DNA from: Azolla pinnata
Lineage: Eukaryota; Streptophyta; Polypodiopsida; Salviniales; Salviniaceae
Direction: 5' to 3'
NCBI GenBank assembly: GCA_037176905.1
Contig: JBBBWG010011557.1
Location: 1,499-65,498, forward strand
DNA length: 64,000 nucleotides
How positions within the stretch are numbered: position 1 is the stretch's first letter; each line of letters begins with the position of its first letter. Below the pieces are notes generated by a model. That model was not told the DNA's origin and did not search any database. It saw only the letters and a list, made by a program, of their open reading frames with translations. Both the position numbers and the translations under genes were made by a program. Below are positions 1 through 11,616 of the stretch, one piece after another.

Positions 1-515
1 ATCATCCTCGAGAGCAGAAGCGGAAACCAGTCTCACGTCGTGCATGTGAAAAGAAGTAAACTGCGGCTTCCCACCCCCGATGCTTTACGAACTTCGCACT
101 GACGCTTCACAAACGTTGCTTAAAAACTAATGCTGAGGCTTTGCACGGATGGACGCGCATGCCCATATATATTTAATTATATATATATACGCGTGGCCGC
201 ATCCTTCATTAGCCGCCTCTCCTCATAACGCTGGCGATCGATCGGGCGAAATCAGTGTCCGACAAAGCTTGGGCCATCACTTAATAACATCAAGAAAATA
301 CACATGAGAAAGGCATAATTCATTTCCGATGCTTTCGACAGGATCATGAGAGATGAATCGATAGATCGATCGATCTTCTGCCCTAGCACCTGCGGAATCC
401 AAAAACCTAGGCTACTAGCAGTATATATACTGCGTGCGCCGTTTGTCCCCAGCGTTGGCGCGGGCTTGTGCATCTAGACCGAAACCCAGCCTCCCAAAGC
501 TCCTCGATCGGCCAG

Positions 516-2624
516 TCAGATGCGCCCACTCTTGGAGATGACAACCTTGGAATAGGGCCGGTAAAAGCCGCGCTCGGCAACAACCGCCCGCGTGTCGCCG
601 ATGAGCTTCGCAGTCCTGCACAATTCAGGACAATCAATGAGATTATTCCTAAACTCCCACTAAAGCAAGCGGCGTTCCGCGGAAGCTGCGAGGTTTTTGG
701 TAAAAAGAAAAAAATGGGAAGCCTTCCTTACTTGAAGTACGGGCTGCTCGTGTTCTCCTGCACGACCTTGACGGCGCCCATCTTCTGCAGCGTGTCGAAG
801 CCGCCGATGACCCGGCCGACGACGAGGTGTCCGGCGTCGAGCTCGGGCGCGTCCTTGAAGCAGATGGCGAACTGCGTGCCGTTGGGGTCGGCCCGAACCA
901 CTTCCTGCACCACCTCGAACTTGCCGTCTCTGGCCACCAGCTTCGGCTTGGGCGGCGGCTTGTCGACGTCCCGCACCAGTATCGACACCGACCCCGCCCT
1001 GTTCTTCACCGTGCCGGGGCACGCGGCGCTCATCCGATCGAGCTCCGGCAGCAGAGCCCTGGCCAGTATCACGGATCTACTAACGATGAGCAGTATTTGG
1101 TTTGGTGGCGAGAAGACAGATCGGAGAGAAGGAGAACGGATTTTTAAGGGTGGGATTAATGACGCCAACCACCCCTCCAAAGCGAAGGGCTTAAGACGAA
1201 TCCAAAGTAATACGTGCCCCCATACCACAGAGCATTACCTTGGATTATGCCTCCGAAGCTAACAGGTACAGATCCGATGATCAACAGTCTTACCAAGAGT
1301 GTGTGTCTTCACAGCATCTCACGATGTCGTCATAAAATGGAGATAATATAGCTAGTCCCATATAATACGGGCCGACTTCTATGGGCCCCCCTAATCACTC
1401 GGTGTGTGTTATACCTGGCTAGTGACCATATTGGTTTGTTCTAGTCCTAAGATATCCAGTTTTGTACTTGATCCCACCTTTAAACCATTCGAATCAGCCT
1501 TTAACTAGTTCCTAAAGGTTTTGCCCATAACATCTTAGATAGAGTCCCAACTTCTAGGGTTCCCTCGACCACTAGGTAGGTGTATATTCATTATCTGTCC
1601 AGTGACCATATTGGTTTGTTCTAGTCCTAAGATAACCGGTTTTGCACTTATCCCACCTTCAAACCATCCGAATCAGCCGTAACTAGTTCGTAAAGGTTTT
1701 GCCCATAACATCTTATAGATAGAGTCCCAACTTCTAGGGCTCCCTCGACCGTTAGGTAGGTGTATATTCATATCTGTCCAGTGAGTGACCATATGGGTTT
1801 ATCCCTAATTAATCAACCGCTTTCTCACTTATCCTACCTTTAAACAAACTTGTAAGGCTCCACTAGGTGTATATCCTCACCTGCCTAGTGACACCATATA
1901 GGTTTGACTCAGTCCTAAGATAACCGGTTTCTCTCGCTTATCCTACCCTTAAACCATTCGAATAAGCTACACAACGCAACCTGGCATCTTCGCCGCCCGC
2001 AAAGGCGGCCGAATCTCGCGCCTCCCCGCTCAAGCTGAAGCTCCTCAAGCCCGCGTTCTGCGCGTAGGCGGGCGTGATCTTCACAAACTCCTTCCGCTTG
2101 TAGCTCACTCCCCTGCTCCCGGCCGCGATCTGCGCGAATCGCCGCGCTCCCACCGGCACATCGTCGCCGTAGAGCCCCACCACGATCCTCCCGACATCCT
2201 CCCTGTCGATGGCTATGTCCAAGAAGACCTGCTCCGTGATCGCAAATTCTGTCGTGATGCATCGAGGAGGAGGAGGAGGGTTCTTCTCCCCTTCATCTCC
2301 CAGCGCCGCCGCCGGAGCTCCGCCGTCGCCATAGCCGAGAAGCGTGACCAAGGTGCCCTGCAGAAAGACCCTTCTCCTCCGATGGGCTATGGCCTCTGGT
2401 TCATGCTCTGCCGCTGCATCCAGGCCACATCTCCTTGCTACCCAAGAAGACGGTGATGCTGATGATGATGGAGGTAATGCGCAACCCTCATGGCGATGCT
2501 TCAGCTCGCAATGCATGTCGCACGCAACCGATCCATGCTTGTGGGCTGATCTGTTACAGGGCGCAGGCACCATAACCATTTCCTTCAGTTTTGGGGGAAA
2601 CCAATTCCATCTAGGTATCTGCAC
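516..2624 (-). CDS. CYP28-like cyclophilin, predicted plastid (thylakoid lumen) protein
   Basis: Three exons join in frame: about 2624-1981, 1058-732 and 615-516. The product is a divergent cyclophilin-type peptidyl-prolyl isomerase. Exon 1 reads VFLDIAIDRED..GRIVVGLYGDDVP, the start of a cyclophilin fold; exon 2 has SVSILVRDVDKPPPKPKLV and LVVGRVIGGFDTL; exon 3 has IGDTRAVVAERGF and ends in SGRI. The order and wording fit plant CYP28 as I remember it. The usual catalytic FHRV/PNFMCQGGD stretch is replaced by FVKIT/PAYAQNAG, so isomerase activity is doubtful. Before the domain lie four arginines, a hydrophobic run and an Ala-rich site, as in a Tat-type thylakoid-lumen signal. The start is uncertain: the longest frame gives 356 aa, an inner Met near 2516 gives 320 aa, and an extra upstream exon is possible. 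CYP28 identity is from memory, not a search. Confidence 0.8.
1421..1950. repeat. ~180-bp tandem repeat inside the cyclophilin intron 1
   Basis: A unit beginning AGTGACCATATTGGTTTG recurs near 1421, 1601 and 1784, with a shortened fourth copy near 1887. Units share blocks such as CTAGTCCTAAGATA and AGTCCCAACTTCTAGGG. About three and a half imperfect copies fill most of the 922-bp intron. Confidence 0.85.
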
Positions 2625-3616
2625 ATATCCTGTGCTTCATTCATCCCTGTGGGGGGGAGATTCGTGGTGTTTTCTTCTTCTTCTGTTTTTTTTACCTGTC
2701 CGATGGTTGCCATGGCTGTGGTGGAATCGAGGCTGAAGCAGAGAGGATGAGGGACTGAAGGTGCAGCATCGGCCAGGATCTCCCCAAAAACGATAGGATG
2801 CCACAACTTTACATGTAATGCAGGAATCTATGTATGAATGCGTATGCATGCATGTATCATGTCCTCCATCACAGTTTTGGACCTCATCTTTTACATGCCA
2901 TGTCTGCAGCACAGACCTCATTACTGGCAGCCATTCCTCCTCAAGGGGGAGGTTATGGCGTCTGCATGTTTGCTCACTCCCCAACACTATCAATTGATTC
3001 ACGGATCGACAATTGATGTCTACTGGTGACTCGTGTTTCATCCAATCAACGACGGATCGATGCTATAATTAGATGTTTTTCTCTAACAATTCGATGTTTT
3101 TCTAATGCAGGGAATGCAGCCTCCAGATGCAACTGCCTGCTTCAGCATGCATTGATTGCCGCAGCAGCAGTACATGCAAGCTTTGCAGAAAACGCCGAGC
3201 TGATCTGTTGGCGAATCATGAAGACAGTAAGTTTAGGTAGCATATAGGCAAATGTTCGACCAAACCAACACCGTAAACACAGAACTCGCGATTGCGCTGC
3301 TGCAAATGCTTTCATGTGCACAACTCGGGACAGCTATGGAGAAAACATATTTTATCTGAAAATCTTACAAGATAAATGACTGCTCACGCAGACAGTATTC
3401 ACACCACTGCAACAAAATGGATGCTGCATTTAGGAAATATAGTGAGATTTCAGTCGAATCAATCACAAACATATTTATCTCTCGCTAATAATGCTTACAC
3501 ATGATTGCCACTGTCAGTTACAAGTTTTTCATCCGTTGTGGCAACCCAGAAAAATCCATCTTATCAGATTAATTATAAATAAATGGTGTTAAGTAGCTCG
3601 ATGCTCTGAGATTCCT
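2625..3616. other. Intergenic stretch, nothing recognised
   Basis: This lies between the 5' end of the cyclophilin gene and the 3' end of the CBSX gene, both on the minus strand. It should hold the cyclophilin promoter and 5' UTR and the CBSX 3' UTR. Short open frames here have no recognisable content. Confidence 0.5.
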
Positions 3617-6600
3617 CTAATTTTCCTTTCTGATCTTAAGTGCAGCTCTGATAACATTCCCCCTTGTCAATAGCCCGACCTGAAAACAATTATGCAAAAC
3701 AAAGAGAAGAAACAGTTCATTAGAGTCAACTAGTCAGTCCAATGAACCTCCCAAATTTCCTTAACTTGGGCGCAAAAAAAAAAGTTACCAATTTGCCACT
3801 ATCGTCTACCACTGGCAATCTCCGGTACTTTGTCTCCAAAAGTAACCTATTACAAACAGGAAAAACAAAACAGGATCAACACATGAAACGATACAACATC
3901 TGGACGAGCGAAAACAACATTAAAGAAATTGGCATAAACAAAGGTGCGAAAAGAAACTACGACGCTTTTTAATGTCAACGAAAAATGTCCAAAAGCACAC
4001 CTTGCTGCATCTTCGAGATTAGTCATTTCCCGAACGACTAGTGGAGATGGTGTCATAACTTCTCCCACAATCTTCCCATGTGTTTTATTGATAAGCTTCT
4101 GAAGCTCTTTGAAGGCCTGTATATGATGACATTCGACTCTTTTAATGTCAGGTCATGATCTGAAAATGGAACCAACAAATTCTTTTTTCAGTTGAAATTT
4201 ACCTTCCACGTGCTGTCAGGCTCCGGAAAAAGTGAAGAATTTGATACCGTCTTACCTGGGAAGAGGTGAAACTAACGAATGATCAATCAATGTGTGTTTA
4301 TGAATATTCCAGAAAGCACTCAGCATCCCCGATGCAATCAGAGTTTTATGGTGATTCTTTTGGTTAGATATTATAAGTCCAATTGGTGAACAGGATGTAC
4401 AAGGTGCTTAAGTTGCATGTGTGTATTGATGTCTAAGGATTCTATGGGATAGAAGCAATTACTAACACAGATGTAGGTGTTTAACTTGCATATATGGATC
4501 GATGCCTTAGGATCCGACCCACTTTAGCGAGAGGATACATTTTCCCAGGTAACAGAGGTGAGAATGAACAAAGCTGTAGATTCAATTAAATATGTTGTTC
4601 TTTTAAAGAACTGAACAAGCCCTTAGCCATGTCGGACTCCTTGTTTTTTTCTTTTCACGAGCCAATATAAGGAAATCCTTCGCAAAGATTGTATGCTTAA
4701 AATAGTTCTCCCTATTCAGGACTTCAAATAGGCATATGTGATCTGCCAGTTCATCAGCACAGACAAAGCCTCTCCATGAATATTTTCTTATAATGGTCTA
4801 AATTTAGGCAAAAATATTACATAAACATTGGCCAGAACAATATACTTGGAATCATGCAAGAATGAAGTACATTCGTCATAAACAGGTGTGTTCTGAAAGA
4901 TGGAGCAAGAAAACACATTTTTTAAGCTCAACTTGTGCTTGAATAAATACCTGAAATAGAATCAAGCGCAAGCAAATCAAAGTCTGAGACTACTCCAACC
5001 TGTAAAGGATTTCCATTATGTGAACACAACTATAACTTCATACATATATATATATGAAACCGCTTATTGTACAGCAGTATAAAATTCATAACATAACATC
5101 ACACACATCCAAGTGTTTCCTTTGCATGCTTAGCTTCATAATGTGCAGCGTCCAAAACGCTCTCTTCTTTTCATTTATGAAAACAGTTCTCTTCATGGTC
5201 TAGTCACAAATTCTACATAGTTATCTGGATTTTGCTTTAGACATCTTATCATATTGAGAAAGCAGCATTATTATATTAAGCAATTACAAAGACCTGTAGC
5301 ATTAAATCAAGGGGCGTGCAAGCAAGAATGCGCTAACCACTTTTCACGTATGAATGAATAGGATCAAAAATTATATATCGTGTCCTAAGCATAGAGGAGT
5401 AACTTGGTGGTAGTCATGGAATCAGCAGGGCACTCACCGTACAAATTTCAATAGTGAGATAGTTTGAACAGTTCATAGTCTCAACCTTGTTTCTGAGTAA
5501 TGCATTCATCTGGATGACATTACCAGCACATATTGTTCTTCTAATTCCTGTAACGTAAAGCATCACTCATTTCCTGGAGCCATGTGATAAGCTAAAAAAT
5601 CATATCACGGATGAGCCAACAAGGTAGATCAGACATGAAGCCAAAAAAGCTTTTGCATCAGTTGCTAAGGTGTGAATTTTCATACCTACATAAAATTTTA
5701 GAGATAGATGTGCTTATCAAAGTTCCACATTGCTTAAAGTTCCTTGGACACATATTTCTCGCTAAGGTTTGAACTTACATACTTCCAAAAAATTGTAGAG
5801 GGCAGATAATCCACGATGTTCATTGCTTAATTTTCCTCACAAAAGAAGCCTCCACCTATTGTTACTTCTTTCTCCTCAAGAACAGCTCTTGGGAAAGAAC
5901 CTAAGAAAGCAAAACGGGCAGACATGACCTGCCAAAACTATATAAACATATACATCTTTCATGTCCATAACCTCGGAGGATAGGGTTAGATCCTTGACAT
6001 ATCTAATCCCCTGCAAAAGTGATGTGTTAGACAGGTTCCTCAGTTATTTTGCGCTCAGCAGATTGCACCTATATCCTTTAAGGCTGGAAGATCATGAGCA
6101 TTAAGCCATTATTTGACTCGCTCTGATACCACACGCTGCTCACACCTGCTGTTCAACGCTGCCCTATTCAACTGCCATGAATGCATTTTTATCACAGGAT
6201 GGTACCCATCAAATAGAATGTTATTGATGTGTATCCCATATTCGAGGGGCTTCTACCATGTGCTTCAGGTCCAGTATGTGCACTGCACTATAGAGTCCAT
6301 AATAACTCAAAGGTTTTCACCGTGTCCCAATACACAAACGAAATAGCGATCAGAAATTTAACCGGAATGAATAGGACAAAGCAGATACAAGAAAAAGAAG
6401 AGCAGATATAAAAGCCATCAGAAACTCTACATATCTGCAACGCCAACAAGTCGATTGTGTTTTCATTCTTAGGAAGAATCCAGAAAACACAGATAAAAGT
6501 TTCTGAATGATTCTGTCACAGAGTGGTAGCACACATTGAAGAGATACGAGCTTCCATAACTATAGACAGATTCAGCAAAGTTCAGCTCAAGCTCAAACAG

Positions 6601-7458
6601 AGAAAGAAGAAAGCAAAATGAGAAATTTTGCATCACCTCACCAGTTTTCCAGCATCATCAACAACGGGCAAGCCTGTAACTCGATTACGTACCAACAATT
6701 CGAGAGCTGTATGAAAGTAAATGCACCAAATACGATAATAAGAAGATTGGAGGGGGGAAGATTCAAACTATCTCAATTTCAACAAGAAAACCTCACATTC
6801 TTCCTCGGAGAACGAAAAAAAGAAAGAAAGAGCTGGCGCTCACCTTCATCTACAGTTGTCGACGACTTGACAACGTAAAGATCCTTGAGTTTTGTCATGA
6901 ATTCGCCGACTGTGTATAAGTCGTGCTTGGCCTGAAGAAAACAGGCCACCAGAAATCTTGACATGATAAACTATACATTCTGAGCTCTTTCCAAGGAGCC
7001 CGAAAAGCAACCACGTTTGCCGAATAGAGCGACCGAAGATCCACCGCAGAATGGAAAACAAGAAAGACTCGAGAGCTTGGAACGCTTACTGGAACGGGGT
7101 TTTCCATGAGCGCGGCGGCAGGGGGGGAGCATCTCCACGGCCTGTGCGGCTGAGAAACCCGACGCCTCCGGAGGGAAGCGGAGAGGGAAATGCCGGGCGA
7201 CGCGGAGGAGGCGAGGGAATCGAGGAGAGCATTACAAGGGCGGAAGAAGAAGAAGGGCGAAGCCGAAGAGGAAGAGGAACAGGGAGAAGGAGAAGGCGAG
7301 GCGGATGAAGAGGGGGAGAGGTCGAGAGAAGCTCCATAGGAGGCGAAGACAGAAGCTGAGGAGGTGGACGGAGAGGAGGAAGGGCAAGAAGAAGGGGAGG
7401 AGGAAGAAGGAGAAGCAGAAGCAGAAGGAAGAGGTCTGCAGAAGAGGGCGAGATCCAT
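3617..7458 (-). CDS. CBSX: CBSX1/2-type protein with paired CBS domains, predicted plastid
   Basis: Eight exons (7458-7090, 6931-6844, 6706-6642, 4999-4951, 4255-4203, 4116-4001, 3846-3789, 3679-3617) splice in frame to 286 aa. Exon 1 is a Ser/Pro-rich N terminus of about 120 residues that looks like a plastid transit peptide. Then come two CBS domains: YTVGEFMTK..LYVVKSSTTVDEA, LELLVRNRVTGLPVVDDAGKL and VGVVSDFDLLALDSISG, followed by GEVMTPSPLVVRE..TNLEDAAR, LLLETKYRRLPVVDDSGKLV and the end VGLLTRGNVIRAALKIRKEN. Sequence and domain spacing match plant CBSX1/CBSX2, stromal proteins known to bind adenosine nucleotides and activate thioredoxins. All CBS signatures look intact. Intron 3 is the longest, about 1.6 kb. 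The first Met of exon 1 is preceded upstream by purine-rich DNA without a better start. A mitochondrial CBSX3-like role is less likely given this pattern. Confidence 0.93.
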
Positions 7459-9825
7459 AGCTGCGGATCAGAGCTGCCTGCAGGAGGAAGAAGGAAGAAG
7501 GCAGAAGAAGGAAGAAGGAAGAAGAAATGGTGGCCTTACAAAGAAGGGGAGTTTTTGATAATATGGAAACTACCCTTCTCTCTCATGTTGTGTGTATGTG
7601 ATCATCTGGTTTTTCAGAATATCAACTGAGGGCCTCTTGCTTCTTCTGGAAGTGACCCAGCAGAACAATCCAGTAGCAGCAGCAGCTGACTTGAAAGGAG
7701 GTTGTTTACTGAGGACTTCTTCTGCGTGCGATTTCGGCGGAGATACCGATTCCTGAACGAGAAGAAGCTTTGGTCGAAGAAAAAGGTCGTCGATGATGTA
7801 ACGAAATGAACGCGAGTATATGGTATGGTGGCTGCTGTTCCAAAGGATCGCTTCCTCCGGGAGCTGCGTTCTCGATCGGAGTTGGGATTCCCGGTTTTTC
7901 AAACTGCTGGAGAGTTGGAAGCTGAATCGAATAACCCAAGATGCTGCCACCTGCTGGGTCATTTCATCGCTGGTTGGTTCCACTACTGTCCTGATACAGC
8001 TTGATAGTCTCACTGTCCTTATACAGCCTGATAGTCTCACTGTCCTGATACAACCTGATAGTCTTACTATCCTGATACAGCCTGATAGTCTTACTGTCCT
8101 GATACAGCTTGATCAGTCTTTCTTATATGGTCACCTTTCGCTTGTGGTGCACCGTCTGGTATGGTATACCAATGAATACCAGGATTCCATCTCTCATTAT
8201 CACTATAGGCGATGGGTTTTTTTTCCTTGCAGATGCAACCTCTCTTTCAGATATTTTCCAAGGCAAAAAAAAAAACATGCCGAAAGAGATTCAAACACTG
8301 ATCGATTGCCGTGTCGATGCAAAATGTCTCCCTGCAAGGGCTTGAAGAAGCAATTACAAGGCCAGATCAGGAGAGTGGTTTCGATACGCAGATGAGCCGA
8401 CCATGGAGGAGCAAATGATCTTTTTTTTGTGCTCAAGGATTCTTGAACGGCATGCAGATGCGACAAGAAAGGGCTTACTTGTATGGACATGTTTTCTTGC
8501 TGGTCCAAGTTTCCGACGACTTGTTTGATCATGTGCCTCTCTAGCATGATGCATGTGATCGATTCCTTCTCATTGCAAGAGTGTAATCTTTCGGAAAGAA
8601 CTTTGCCCAGAGGCCCAAGCTTTGTCTTGCAATCACATTTGCTTCACTCCCATCAGTAGCACTTGGCTCTTTGTTGTTTGCATCGATCCGGTGCATGATC
8701 ATTTGAATCCCACTTCATCTAACTTTTCACAGCTGTTGAGAAACAAGTTCAATATCCATGACATGTTAGCCAAGGATTGATTGGCTTTATTGTGGATTAG
8801 GAATTGAGGATCGAAAACTAAGGATCCAAAGAGTAAAGGCATCGAAAGCTAGTGAGAGACACAACTGAATGAATATCCCATCTAGTAATTGCGTGTCTAT
8901 TAGCTAGATTTTACGATTTAGATCACCTTTATTCGTTCATTAGACTTAAAAAAATGCTAGTTATTCATTGATAAACATATATTCGGTGGTGTAAGTCTAG
9001 TTGTAAACTTGCGTAATTGGATTCAATGCAGTCGTTGGAATGCTAGATGTATAGTTTTGATGAACTTTCTTTTTTAGTAAGTCAACTTCCTTTTCCTTCT
9101 TTTTTTTGTTAAATATCTTATTGTCAGTTATAATACGTAATGTCAATCAGATTACAATACTATTAGTTCTAATGACACAAGTACAAGTAAGTGATAGTTC
9201 TAAAACTAAATTGCAGGGGATTGTAATGTTATACTTGCAACCATGCTCCTATACATAGTGGTTTGTAACACCTTTAACTTCTATGTACGTCTTCCTTTGT
9301 ATGTCAGTCTAACGCTAAGATAGAGGAGAAGGAAAAGATACATTGGTTTAATAAAGTTCTAGATAGGTGTTGAATTGGATATCTCTACGGAACTCTAGTT
9401 ACTGTATCATAACTTTGTTTGAGCCACCTTTGATATTCTTAAATTGAACACGTAGAGTATATATTGTTTCTAGCTATATTTTTCTTATCATATCTCGCTT
9501 TCTTTAAAGAGTTTTTCGTATTTTCTCTCGTTCTCCAAGTAAAGTTGTGACAAAAATAAGACAAGCAAAGAAAAAGCAGGAACATATAGGAGCGATTGGT
9601 TACATTACAAAGCTCATGGCCTCCCCGTATGTAATCGGATTTGAGAACCATCAACACAATCCTGATTTGAGAAAGAAGCCTAGCCCCAATGTACAATTGG
9701 AATCGGTCCGATCATTTGAGGGATGGCATGCATGGCAGCTATCGAAATCTCCTACATGCAACGAACAACACTACAACATGCTAATTAAATTGAGCCTTAG
9801 AATTAGAGCTAAAACAGAAGGTAGA
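7459..9825. other. Gene-poor region upstream of CBSX
   Basis: Apart from the 27-bp minisatellite listed separately, I see no gene. The first few hundred bases should carry the CBSX promoter. From about 8,600 on the DNA is AT-rich and without long frames. A 191-codon plus-strand frame at 7820-8395 runs through the minisatellite and has no recognisable domain. Confidence 0.5.
7985..8120. repeat. 27-bp minisatellite, about five copies
   Basis: Five copies of a 27-bp unit of the form ACTGTCCTGATACAGCCTGA plus TAGTCTC follow each other with few differences. As 27 is a multiple of three, the array stays open in several frames on both strands, giving repeated DSLTVLIQP-like peptides that are probably not real products. 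Confidence 0.9.
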
Positions 9826-10915
9826 GGAGGAGAATGTTCTAAACATTTTTCCTTTAGATCTCTTTGCCTCACGAGCACGTTCTAGAAGTTTCCTGGAAAA
9901 TCTCGAGCTCAAGAGAATGTTGTGGAAGTTTCCAAAAGATCTCCCCCCAACTCGTCTAATGAGATCTTATGGAATATGGGCATGCATGGCAACCATTGGG
10001 GAATCGCCAAGACGCGACGAACAACATTACAATACGTTCCTTAAACGAAGCCTCAGAAGAATCGGAGGTTGAAAACAAAGGCAAAGGTGGGAGATGAGTC
10101 TAGAAGTTTCTGGAAGATCTGGAATCGGAAGAAGGAGAAAAATGGTTTTAGTGGTTTCAAAACGAGCGGAGAATGGTGTAGAAGGTTTGAGAAAGATCTA
10201 CATGTTTGGGATGCTTTTTTATTCCACTCAAGAATGGTTTTAGAGGTTTCAAAACGAGCAGAGAATGTTCTGGAAGGTTCCACAAAGATCCACATGTTTA
10301 AGATGCTTTCTTATTCCACTGAAGAATGATTTTAGAGGTTTCAAAACGAGCAGAAATTGTTCTAGAAGGTTCCAAAAAGATCATATGTTGGGATACTTTT
10401 CTTATTACAATGAAGAATGGTTTTTAGAGGTTTCAAAACGAGTAGAGAACATTCTAGAAGGTTCTAGAAGGTTCTAGAAAGATCCACATGTTGGGATGTT
10501 TTCTTTAATTTCACTAAAAAATGGTTTTAGAAGTTTCAAAACAAAGAGAGAATGTTCTAGAAGGTTCCAAAAAGATTCACATGTTTGGGATGTTTTCTTA
10601 TTTCACTGAGAAATGGTTTCAGAGGTTTCGAAACAAGCGGAGAATGTTCTAGAAGGTTCTAGAAGATCCACATGTTCAGATGCTTTCTTATTCCACCGAC
10701 GAAAAATGGTTGTAGAGGTTTCAAAACGAGGAGAGAACATTCTAGAAGGTTCCAGAAGATCCACACGTTCAAATGCTTTCTTATTCCAGTGACGAAAAAT
10801 GGTTTTAGAGGTTCCAAAACAAACGAAGAATATTCTTGAAGGTTCAAGAATGTTCTAGAAGGTTCGAGACGATCCACATCTTAGAGATGTTAGAGATGCT
10901 TTCTTATTCCACCGT
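9826..10915. repeat. ~95-bp minisatellite with a heat-shock-element core in each unit
   Basis: Roughly ten copies of a unit of about 90-100 bp recur, each with a TTTTAGAGGTTTCAAAACGA block, a GAATGTTCTAGAAGGTTCC block and a CACATGTTGGGATGCTTTCT block. Copies from about 10,130 to 10,912 are close; those from 9,826 to 10,120 are more diverged. The middle block is an alternating GAA/TTC array with 5-bp spacing. Extended versions lie near 10,448 (seven units in a row), 10,735 (five) and 10,826 (about eight). The frames that run through the array on both strands are by-products of the repeat. Confidence 0.9.
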
Positions 10916-10934
10916 GTTGCAGATCAAATTACGT

Positions 10935-11330
10935 AATACAATACAACAATTTATTCGATGATATGCGCCTCATGTCATTCATGATGATCCGAAGAAGGAA
11001 TCCGGATGATGAATGCATTGCCGATGATGATCATCATAATACAATACGACAATTTATTCGATGATATGCACCTCATGTCATTCATGATGATCCGAAGAAG
11101 GAATCCGGATGATGAATGCATTGCTGATGATGATGATGATGATGATGNNNNNNNNNNNNNNNNNNNNNNNNNNNNNNNNNNNNNNNNNNNNNNNNNNNNN
11201 NNNNNNNNNNNNNNNNNNNNNNNNNNNNNNNNNNNNNNNNNNNNNNNCCTCATGTCATTCATGATGATCCGAAGAAGGAATCCGGATGATGAATGCATTG
11301 CTGATGATGATGATGATGATGATGATTATG
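10935..11330. repeat. ~102-bp tandem duplication flanking an assembly gap
   Basis: A segment beginning TACAATAC.ACAATTTATTCG occurs at about 10,935 and 11,037, and its right part (CCTCATGTCATTCATGATGA onward) resumes straight after the gap at 11,248. Each copy ends in a (GAT)n tract. The gap therefore falls within a tandem array that the assembly could not resolve. Confidence 0.9.
11148..11247. other. Assembly gap (100 N)
   Basis: Exactly 100 undetermined bases, the usual size of a gap of unknown length. It sits in a (GAT)n tract between copies of the same repeat. Confidence 0.99.
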
Positions 11331-11331
11331 A

Positions 11332-11547
11332 TCAGGTGCAGGAGCCGCATTTGAGGTCGGTTCCGTCGATGAGATGCAGGATGCAGCACGTCAGAGCTCG
11401 GGGGACGCAGCTGCTCAGCACGCAGCAGCTGCTGTACGCAGGGAGCCTCACCGGCAGCTTCACCGGCAATCGGCCGCCCAGCAGCTTCAGCGCGCAGCTC
11501 GAGTAGCTGGTGTTGTGATTCTTCTGATCCTGCGCGCTGCAGTTCAA
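11332..11547 (-). CDS. Possible exon of a small cysteine-rich secreted protein
   Basis: A GC-rich minus-strand frame in AT-rich surroundings encodes about 70 residues with ten cysteines, including NCSAQDQ, SSCALKLLGG, SSCCVLSSC, LTCC and a final CGSC. The frame is open back to about 11,616 and a TTTGCAG acceptor lies at about 11,574, so it could be the last exon of a gene whose first exon I cannot find. The pattern has a CC pair between outer cysteines, like lipid-transfer proteins, but the CxC motif is missing, so I do not assign it. It may be chance coding potential. Confidence 0.25.
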   Translation of the reverse strand: MNCSAQDQKNHNTSYSSCALKLLGGRLPVKLPVRLPAYSSCCVLSSCVPRALTCCILHLIDGTDLKCGSCT

Positions 11548-11616
11548 CGCCGGCGCTGATCCGCCGCCGCTGATGCTGCTGCAAACTGGCCGAGCATCGA
11601 TTCGATCGCGGGCGCC

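Noticed and set aside
10053-10477. Frames of about 70-85 codons on both strands in the 95-bp array
   Set aside because: The same repeat read in different frames; no known domain.
9826-10915. CRISPR-like regular repeats
   Set aside because: The host is a plant and the units are continuous minisatellite copies without unique spacers.
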